Below are positions 58,398-64,000 of a DNA stretch of 64,000 bases, piece after piece; position 1 is the first letter of the stretch, and every line of letters starts with the position of its first letter. Below the pieces are notes generated by a model. It ran no database searches. It saw only the letters and a list, made by a program, of their open reading frames with translations, and had not been told where the DNA came from. The position numbers and the translations under genes were made by a program. Source of the DNA: Pseudomonas sp. B20(2017) (GTDB taxonomy: Bacteria > Pseudomonadota > Gammaproteobacteria > Pseudomonadales > Pseudomonadaceae); assembly GCF_002113125.1 (NCBI RefSeq), contig NZ_NEJP01000027.1, positions 1 to 64,000 on the forward strand, written 5' to 3'.

Positions 58398-60334
58398 CAG
58401 AAGCGATACGTGTAGCGGACTTCGGAGGTGAATGGCCGCCCGAGGTTGTCGACGTTGTTCGAGCGACTGGTGACGTAGTCGCGGTCGAACAGGTTCTCCA
58501 CCAGCAGGCTTACCCGGTGCTGATGGGCGCCGTCGAGATAGCGATAAGCGTCGGTGTCCACCACCGAATAGTGGCCGTACTCGACCTGTTTCGAGCTGAT
58601 CACGTCGCGGATATAGCGGATCGCGCCACCGACGCCCCACATCCGGTCGACCGACTCATAGCCAATGCGTGAACGGGCGAAAAAGCTCGGCACATCGTTC
58701 AGCGTCACGCCAGCACGCGACTCGGTGAGGTTGCGAGTCATGTCCGCCTGGAGGCTCCATTGCTCGTTGAGCGCCAGTCTGGCGTCCGCCTCGAAACCGC
58801 GCATCTGCACCCGGCCCTGGCCGTTGACCCACTGGATGTCGTCGAGGGTGATCAGGTCGTCGATCTTGCGTTTGAACAGGGTGACGCTGGCGCTGAACTC
58901 GCGGTCGAGCAGCAGGCCTTTGTAATCCAGACCGAGCTCGGCGTTGCGACTTTTCTCCGGTTTCAGATTACGGTTGCCCAACTCGTCGCCCGGTTCGTTG
59001 ACGAACAGTTGCTCGGCGTTCGGCAGTTTGTAGGCAGTGCCGTACTGCCCGCGCAGGGCCCAGTTTTCGTTCAGGTCATACAGCGAAGTGAGCATGCCGA
59101 CCGTGGCACTGTCGCCACCACCCATGGCCTCATGACGGATGCCGATGCTCGGATGCCAGTCGGGCAGGGCGTCGAACTGCGGGCGCAATTGGGTGTACAG
59201 CGCGTGGGCTTCGGCCTTGTCGTTGTCGATGATCAGCACATCGTCCTGACCCTTGAACCACTGGTTGTCCGTACCAAACACCAGCACGTGCCCGCCGGGC
59301 AATTGCGCCTTGCCTTCGGCCTGCACGCCCCAGTCGGTGAAGCCCCAGTAGTCGTTGTGATTGATGGTTCGGGTGCCGCCATTGGCGGTGTTGTTGATGC
59401 GCGTGTAGCGGGTGTCCCAGTCGTTGATATGACCTTTGATGAAGTAGCTCAGGCGCTCGTTGAGAGTCTGTTCGAAGGTCGCCGTGGCGATCTGCTGGAC
59501 GCGGTCGTTGGTGGTCTTGTGGTTGTCCACCGGGCGGGCGAAATCGAGGTTGGCGTCGGCGTATTGGTAGAACAGCTCCAGGCGTTTGTCATCTCCGAAG
59601 GACTGAAACGCCTTGCCGCCGAACGTCGTGACTTCATAGGCGCGTTTCTTCTCGGTGACGTTTTTCAGGTCGCGATTGCGAAACGGTTGATAGCCGTCCG
59701 AGACGTTATGGCTGACGTAGGCCAGCAAGCCCAGATCGCCATAGCCGTTGCTGAAAATATTCTCGACTCGCGCATCTCCGGTGGTGCCGCCGAAGGTGTC
59801 CAGGCCCATGTTCACTTCACCGGAGGCTTTGCGGCTGTGCGGGCTGCGGGTGACGATGTTGATCACGCCCGACACCGCTTGGGTGCCGAACAACAGGCTC
59901 TGCCCACCCTTCAGCACTTCGATGCGTTCGATGGCATTGGCCGGCAAAGTGTCGAGGTACAAACCGCCGTACAGGCGATTGTTCAGACGCACGCCGTCGA
60001 GCAGGACCAGCGTGTCGTCGTTGCGCCCGCCGAGCAGGGAATAGGTGCCGTAGTCGAACGGGCCGTTTTTCGGCGCGACGTACAGGCCGGGAATGAACAT
60101 CTGCATCACGCGGCTGACATCGGCGCTGGGGCCGGCGCGCTCGATCTGCTCGCGGGTGACAACCTCGATCTTGCTGCCGAACTGCACCATGTCGGCCACG
60201 GTGGTGGACTCCACCGACGGCGCGGAAACGATTTGCTGGTGGAGTTCGAGCGGCGCGTCGTCCGCCTGCAACAGAGGGCTGAACAGACAGCCGAACAACA
60301 GGGATGGAGCCGGAGTGTTGAAAGGTTTGATCAT
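58397..60334 (-). CDS. btuB: TonB-dependent corrinoid receptor
   Basis: 645 residues from MIKPFNTPAP; the open frame upstream is leader. Signal peptide, TonB-box-like region, plug domain (GGRNDDTLVLLDGVRLNNRL; NAIERIEVLKGGQSLLFGTQ; AVSGVINIVTRSP), then a 22-strand barrel ending in the outer-membrane signature YTYRF. Under the riboswitch at 60441-60625, so made when B12 is scarce. Imports cobalamin or related corrinoids with TonB energy. Confidence 0.85.
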   Translation of the reverse strand: MIKPFNTPAPSLLFGCLFSPLLQADDAPLELHQQIVSAPSVESTTVADMVQFGSKIEVVTREQIERAGPSADVSRVMQMFIPGLYVAPKNGPFDYGTYSLLGGRNDDTLVLLDGVRLNNRLYGGLYLDTLPANAIERIEVLKGGQSLLFGTQAVSGVINIVTRSPHSRKASGEVNMGLDTFGGTTGDARVENIFSNGYGDLGLLAYVSHNVSDGYQPFRNRDLKNVTEKKRAYEVTTFGGKAFQSFGDDKRLELFYQYADANLDFARPVDNHKTTNDRVQQIATATFEQTLNERLSYFIKGHINDWDTRYTRINNTANGGTRTINHNDYWGFTDWGVQAEGKAQLPGGHVLVFGTDNQWFKGQDDVLIIDNDKAEAHALYTQLRPQFDALPDWHPSIGIRHEAMGGGDSATVGMLTSLYDLNENWALRGQYGTAYKLPNAEQLFVNEPGDELGNRNLKPEKSRNAELGLDYKGLLLDREFSASVTLFKRKIDDLITLDDIQWVNGQGRVQMRGFEADARLALNEQWSLQADMTRNLTESRAGVTLNDVPSFFARSRIGYESVDRMWGVGGAIRYIRDVISSKQVEYGHYSVVDTDAYRYLDGAHQHRVSLLVENLFDRDYVTSRSNNVDNLGRPFTSEVRYTYRF

Positions 60335-60440
60335 CGTCTTCTCGAAAGGATCTTCGCAGAAGAGCATGCAAGAGAAGGCATCGCGCACACGCCGACACCG
60401 GCCCATGCCCGCCCACCGCAGGAGTTTGCCAAACAGCATT

Positions 60441-60625
60441 TCAGGCCGGTCTCCGGGCTCGCGCGTATGGACGCTTTCACCTTCCCATGGCCGTCTGGCC
60501 ACAGTGGTGTGTCGAAAGCATCACGCGCCTACCGTTGCGGGGGCAGCACCGGACTTGTTCGAAAAGAACGTACCGGTTTCCCGTTTCACCCCATGCACGG
60601 CGGCATGGGACACCTGAAACAGGGC
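60441..60625 (-). ncRNA. cobalamin riboswitch
   Basis: On the minus strand the full set of conserved blocks is seen: TGAAACGGGAAACCGGT, then CCGGTGCTGCCCCCGCAACG, CCACTG, TGGGAAGG, and the B12 box AGCCCGGAGACCGGCC (about 60443-60463). The start codon of btuB follows at 60334. Binding of adenosylcobalamin would block expression of btuB, the ferredoxin and the binding protein. Confidence 0.95.
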
Positions 60626-60748
60626 GGCATCTGAACACTCGGGTGGGCGGGCGTCAACTACCCGCATGTGTCGAGGATGACGACCGCTGGTTTGCCGGTT
60701 GCTGCGCAATCCCAGCGGCCGCAATCGGGCGCAACTGGTGGCGGCGTA

Positions 60749-61390
60749 TTAGCAGCTCCAGCGGGCCTCGAGCGCCACCACGTAGGCGCTGAACATGTCC
60801 GCCATCCCCTCGGCGCGGTCTGTGATTTCCTCGTCGCTACGCGGACTGAGTGAAAAGTCTTTGCCCACCGAACTGAGCGTGGCGAGGAGCAGATCACAGG
60901 CTTGCGTGCGAACGGCTTCGCTGGCGCCGGGCAGCAACTCCACCATGAACGTCGCAAAGATCCGTTTGCCCGCTGCCCGCACCTCATGGGCTTCCGGCGC
61001 ATCGCGATAAAGCGGCGCCGCATCACTCAACGCGCCGCGCATCTGCGCCTCCTCGCACTCCGAACGAATGAACGCATGCACCAGCGTGCGCAGGCGCTCC
61101 AGCGGCGGCTGTTCAAGATTTTCCAGAATTCGTTGCAGCATCCCCGTGGTCTGCAACCACTCATCACTCTGCAAGCGAAACAGAATCGCCGCCTTGTTCG
61201 GGAAATATTGATACAGCGACCCGACACTCACGCCAGCCTTCTCCGCGACCCGCGCCGTGGTGAAACGGGCCGCGCCTTCTTTGGCCAAAACCTGAATAGC
61301 CGCCTCAAGAATCGCCGCCACCAACTCGGCGGAGCGTGCCTGTTGCGGCTGTTTGCGTGAGGAAATACGGGCGGTCTGGCGATCAGTCAT
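60749..61390 (-). CDS. TetR family regulator
   Basis: 213 residues from MTDRQTARIS. HTH ARFTTARVAEKAGVSVGSLY-QYF with the standard TetR layout, then a helical ligand domain. Divergent from the O-methyltransferase gene at 61503 with palindromic DNA between them, so that gene is the probable target. Confidence 0.85.
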   Translation of the reverse strand: MTDRQTARISSRKQPQQARSAELVAAILEAAIQVLAKEGAARFTTARVAEKAGVSVGSLYQYFPNKAAILFRLQSDEWLQTTGMLQRILENLEQPPLERLRTLVHAFIRSECEEAQMRGALSDAAPLYRDAPEAHEVRAAGKRIFATFMVELLPGASEAVRTQACDLLLATLSSVGKDFSLSPRSDEEITDRAEGMADMFSAYVVALEARWSC

Positions 61391-61412
61391 GGGCGGCTCG
61401 GGCGTCGGGGCG

Positions 61413-61474
61413 GAATGCGAATAGCGAACAGGGCCATTCGCTCGCATCATTTAAATGCGACGAATCATTCGCAT
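61413..61474. promoter_or_regulatory. probable TetR operators in the divergent promoter region
   Basis: AATGCGAATAGCGAA (61414-61428) faces ATTCGCTCGCATCATT (61436-61451), and ATGCGACGAATCATTCGCAT (61455-61474) is a second imperfect dyad. The common arm is ATGCGAAT. Two dyads suggest control of both divergent genes. Confidence 0.65.
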
Positions 61475-61502
61475 ATTAGCTCCCAACTTACGGAAAACCA
61501 TC

Positions 61503-62159
61503 ATGACAACCCTGACCACCGAACCGCTGGCGACCCTGATCGAACGCCTCTACACCCAGGCCAGCGCCGCCACCAGCCCGGCGTTGAACGACGTGTCCAA
61601 TGAAGAACGCGAACGCCTGATGCACAGCAAAACCGAATATCGTGAGCTCTACGGCATGCTCAAAGACCTGTGGCTGCCCGTCTCCCGCGACACCGGCAAA
61701 CTGCTGTACATGCTGGCACGCAGCACAAAGGCCAAAGCCATCGTCGAGTATGGCACCTCGTTCGGCCTGTCCACTCTGCACCTGGCGGCAGCGCTGCGGG
61801 ATAACGGTGGCGGTGTGCTGATCGGCAGCGAATTCGAACCGTCGAAGATTGAACTGGCGCGCCGTCACGTTGTTGAGGGCGGGGTGAGTGATCTGATTGA
61901 AATTCGCGAAGGGGATGCGCTCGTAACGCTGGCTCGCGATCTGCCATCGACTGTTGATCTGCTTCTGCTCGATGGTGCGAAAGCGCTGTATGGCGACGTG
62001 CTGAAACTGGTTGAAAAACACCTGCGGCCGGGTGCGCTGGTGGTGGCGGATAACACCGATTACTGCCCGGAGTATCTGGCACATGTGCGCTCGTCGGGCA
62101 ATGGCTACGTGAGCGTGCCGTTTGCGGATGATATTGAGGTGTCGATGCGGTTGGGGTGA
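61503..62159 (+). CDS. SAM-dependent O-methyltransferase
   Basis: 218 residues from MTTLTTEPLA. Rossmann fold with VEYGTSFGLSTLHLAAAL as motif I, the acidic end of strand 2 (GSEFEP), and LLLLDGAKALYGDVL before the catalytic region. Related to catechol/caffeoyl-CoA O-methyltransferases (methyltransferase_24 type). Substrate unknown. Controlled by the divergent TetR regulator. Confidence 0.8.
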   Translation: MTTLTTEPLATLIERLYTQASAATSPALNDVSNEERERLMHSKTEYRELYGMLKDLWLPVSRDTGKLLYMLARSTKAKAIVEYGTSFGLSTLHLAAALRDNGGGVLIGSEFEPSKIELARRHVVEGGVSDLIEIREGDALVTLARDLPSTVDLLLLDGAKALYGDVLKLVEKHLRPGALVVADNTDYCPEYLAHVRSSGNGYVSVPFADDIEVSMRLG

Positions 62160-62188
62160 AAGCCGTTGCTGTTCATGTTGCAAAAAGA

Positions 62189-62226
62189 AGGGGACTGATC
62201 CACGGATTAATGGATCAGTCCCCGTT
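62189..62226 (+). terminator. strong terminator
   Basis: GGGGACTGATCCA (62190-62202) pairs perfectly with TGGATCAGTCCCC (62211-62223), followed by GTTTTT. It follows the methyltransferase gene. Confidence 0.9.
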
Positions 62227-62268
62227 TTTCGCTACGATCAAGTGAAGACGCGCAAAGAGCGGCCCTTG

Positions 62269-62742
62269 ATGGATTACCTGATTCGAAACGCTACGAATGC
62301 AGATGCGCCAGCGATCAGTCGAACGATCATCAGTGCTTTGCGCGAATCCAACGTTCAGGACTACTCCGCCGAAATCATCGAGCAGGTGGCGCAAAGCTTT
62401 TCTCCTCCGGCGATCCTTCATCTTTTGGCTGAGCGTCAAGTCCTCGTTGCTGTAGCCGGCAGCCATATCGTTGCGACAGCGAGTCTGGATCACGACATTG
62501 TCCGAAGTGTGTTTGTCGACCCGCGCTATCAAGGAAAGGGTATCGGAAGATACTTGATGGAGAGGATTCAATCACTTGCCATCAATGCGGGGCTGAACCA
62601 GCTGCGTGTGCCTTCTTCAATCACCGCAGAAAGCTTTTATGCTTCGCTTGGGTTTGAAAAGGTTCGAGACGAGGGGCGGAGCGCACGGTCATCATGGCGA
62701 AGGCATTGGAGCTGTAGCGCCTCAGAGTGCAGAGAGGCATGA
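62269..62742 (+). CDS. GNAT acetyltransferase with frameshifted C-terminus
   Basis: 157 residues as read, from MDYLIRNATN. GNAT fold with acetyl-CoA loop DPRYQGKGIGRYLMERI and the final strand region SFYASLGFEKV. After VRDEG the reading becomes Ser/Arg/Cys-rich, unlike any GNAT end. In another frame the family ending ERTVIMAKALEL followed by a stop at about 62717 is present. One missing G in the GGGG run near 62670 would explain it. The core is complete, so activity may persist. Confidence 0.75.
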   Translation: MDYLIRNATNADAPAISRTIISALRESNVQDYSAEIIEQVAQSFSPPAILHLLAERQVLVAVAGSHIVATASLDHDIVRSVFVDPRYQGKGIGRYLMERIQSLAINAGLNQLRVPSSITAESFYASLGFEKVRDEGRSARSSWRRHWSCSASECREA

Positions 62743-62751
62743 AGCAAAAGA

Positions 62752-62949
62752 ATGGATTACATCCTCGATATCCTGCTCAACCTGCTGGCTCATCGAATCG
62801 GGGTCTACGTGCTTGGCTTGCTGAGTAGCGGTCGACTCAAGGGTGAAAGTGGTTTTGCCTGGGGCTGGGCAGTCGCCGTCGGTGGGGTGGTGCTGTTGGC
62901 ACCGTTCGTGGCGTTCATCGCTTTGCTCATTCAGTCTCGCAGCGGGTAA
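62752..62949 (+). CDS. small membrane protein, unknown function
   Basis: 65 residues with two hydrophobic segments (LLNLLAHRIGVYVLGLLSSG, weak; WAVAVGGVVLLAPFVAFIAL, strong) and a short basic C-terminus. Not recognised. Follows the GNAT gene on the same strand. Confidence 0.55.
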   Translation: MDYILDILLNLLAHRIGVYVLGLLSSGRLKGESGFAWGWAVAVGGVVLLAPFVAFIALLIQSRSG

Positions 62950-63071
62950 AAGCGGATGATCATGAGGCGCCGCGTACGCTTTGCGCCTTCACTGTAAGAA
63001 GTAAGGCAGGTCTATTCTCACGCTTTGGATTGATAAATCTTTTCCGTTTTTTCTTCCGGAAAAGCAGAGGA

Positions 63072-63812
63072 TCACCCAGATGAGCTCGATGCTGAAGTCT
63101 CGCTCGATACTGTTCTAAGTGCGAGTTTGGGGCATGTTGAACGCAGTCCATCGATATGCTCCATCAAACTATCGGGAATGCTCTGCCACATCGGGTCGAG
63201 TATAAAATCAACACCTTCGCGCCGAGCCATCTTCGCCGCGGGTACAAAATCCGCATCACCTGCAATCAGGACAATTTGATCGACCTGTTGTTTGAAAGAA
63301 AGTGATGCGACATCGACACCAATTCTCATATCAACACCTTTTTGCCGGGTCTCGATGCTGACGTCGGTTTCGGTGAGGTCTGCTATCTGGATTTTTCCCT
63401 TGAGTAGCTCCGCAATCCTAGAAGGTTTGATTGTCCATTTCACATCTTTGGAAAGGTGTCCCAGGCGCAATGCCAATTTTCGTTTGCTTCGCAACCGAAT
63501 GTGCAGCTCTCTTCGAAACACGGCTTCTCTTGATTTGGAGAAATCGACGAGCCTTTTTGTGATGGGGTTGTGTTGCTTGGTGTCCAGAGGAGGGCAGTCG
63601 TAAAAGAATATTCTGTAAAGGTCTTTTCTGGAGGGCTGTTGCAGCCTTGAAGCTGGGCAATTTGGACGGGGCGGCATCCAGGCTGTCAGATGCGCCGTCG
63701 CCCATCGGTGGACGAGATCAGCGGCCCGTTCGGCATTGAATGCATTGTGGGGCTCGATCCTTCGAAATCGCTTGATGAAGTAGGCGCCGTCAACCAGAAC
63801 TGCTGTGGGCAT
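63072..63812 (-). CDS. NYN-domain (PIN-like) ribonuclease
   Basis: 246 residues from MPTAVLVDGA. NYN/DUF88-LabA features: first acidic residue in AVLVDGAYFIKRF, second pair in KGVDMRIGVDVASL, third in IVLIAGDADFVPAAKMARRE. Four acidic residues form the metal site of this PIN-like RNase fold. A basic insertion (RRELHIRLRSKRKLALRLGH) may bind RNA. Expressed from a good promoter through a terminator-like hairpin that ends about 20 nt before the start codon. RNA target unknown. Confidence 0.8.
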   Translation of the reverse strand: MPTAVLVDGAYFIKRFRRIEPHNAFNAERAADLVHRWATAHLTAWMPPRPNCPASRLQQPSRKDLYRIFFYDCPPLDTKQHNPITKRLVDFSKSREAVFRRELHIRLRSKRKLALRLGHLSKDVKWTIKPSRIAELLKGKIQIADLTETDVSIETRQKGVDMRIGVDVASLSFKQQVDQIVLIAGDADFVPAAKMARREGVDFILDPMWQSIPDSLMEHIDGLRSTCPKLALRTVSSETSASSSSG

Positions 63813-63822
63813 GCGTTCTTCC

Positions 63823-63888
63823 TGAAAACAAAAACGCCCAAGGGTTTGGCACGTCCTGGATGATTAGGACGGCTTACTGCCTTGGGCG
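63823..63888 (-). promoter_or_regulatory. terminator-like hairpin in the leader of the NYN ribonuclease gene, copy 2
   Basis: Minus strand: CGCCCAAGG, then GTCCT, loop, AGGAC, then CCTTGGGCG and TTTTTGTTTTC. Outer stem identical to 53442-53509; inner stem GTCCT/AGGAC replaces GTTCT/AGAAC, a compensatory change. The ribosome site AGGAAG follows within a few bases of the T-run. Confidence 0.8.
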
Positions 63889-63898
63889 GGATGTGGGC

Positions 63899-63927
63899 AG
63901 ATTAGGGAGCGCTGACGATGGCGTCAA
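63899..63927 (-). promoter_or_regulatory. sigma-70 promoter of the NYN gene
   Basis: -35 TTGACG (63922-63927), 17-bp spacer, -10 TAATCT (63899-63904). Transcription would begin within the first bases of the hairpin described at 63823-63888. The remaining bases to 64000 show no gene. Confidence 0.75.
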
Positions 63928-64000
63928 CCGTTCACTCTTTGAGTCGATCAAGGGATAACCTTCGATCTTGAATGTCTTCTGCGTTCAGTCGATGGGCAGT

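Noticed and set aside
58760..60634. 624-codon open frame on the plus strand.
   Set aside because: Antisense to btuB and to its riboswitch.
1..64000. tRNA or rRNA genes, integrase attachment sites, prophage.
   Set aside because: None of the conserved tRNA or rRNA sequences, integrase or phage structural genes was seen on either strand.

Overview
The window is about 60% GC bacterial chromosome, almost certainly from a Pseudomonas of the fluorescens group. The evidence is the intergenic palindromes of the GTGGGAGCGAGCTTGCTCGC type, two DUF6124-type genes (a family I know only from pseudomonads), a large number of AraC, LysR and TetR regulators next to short oxidoreductase operons, and close resemblance of many proteins to Pseudomonas families. 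I see no rRNA or tRNA gene, no CRISPR array and no intact prophage. The only transposase-like gene is a REP-associated tyrosine transposase (RAYT).

Layout. 0-2.2 kb: a 70-bp direct repeat, two unrelated small genes, and a RAYT gene embedded in GGGGACAGATTTATTT-type repeats. 2.2-3.0 kb: DUF6124 gene A with a long structured leader. 3-15 kb: housekeeping and small regulators (helix-hairpin-helix protein plus DUF72, RidA, the 23S rRNA hydroxylation enzyme RlhA, an MFS transporter, a GlxA-type regulator, an exported epoxide-hydrolase-like enzyme, an AraC/LysE pair, a HEAT-repeat protein, TrmK). 15-19 kb: an AraC regulator divergent from a four-gene operon (SDR, VOC, saccharopine-reductase-like, NTF2-like). 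19-28 kb: an MscS-type channel, then a complete translationally coupled copper/silver efflux operon cusCBAF led by a small Cys/Met-rich exported protein. 28-30 kb: arsR-arsC-arsH without an arsenite pump. 30-43 kb: short oxidoreductase and regulator units, including a five-gene redox operon whose last gene, an old yellow enzyme, is broken. 43-44 kb: DUF6124 gene B with the same kind of leader. 45-53 kb: a 1380-residue CheB-CheR-PAS-kinase-receiver hybrid and, on the same strand, an overlapping metallopeptidase/metallo-beta-lactamase-fold gene pair. 53-57 kb: a MarR-GNAT regulator with a perfect 40-bp palindrome, two decaying genes, and small exported proteins. 57-60.6 kb: a vitamin B12 uptake operon under a cobalamin riboswitch. 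60.7-64 kb: a TetR/O-methyltransferase pair, a GNAT with a shifted tail, and a NYN-domain ribonuclease gene whose leader is a terminator-like hairpin.

The most interesting signals are in RNA. (1) Both DUF6124 genes have a leader of about 220 nt with the same short element twice and its complement once between them. The two paralogues differ at two positions and all three elements change together, so complementarity is kept. This is the logic of the P4 CI and P1 C4 phage immunity RNAs. (2) Two homologous three-part hairpins, 53442-53509 and 63823-63888, show a compensatory change in the inner stem. One lies between a good promoter and the start codon of the NYN ribonuclease gene, which suggests attenuation or self-cleavage control. 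Among proteins, the overlapping gluzincin peptidase plus MBL-fold hydrolase pair (49593-53346) is the least explained system.
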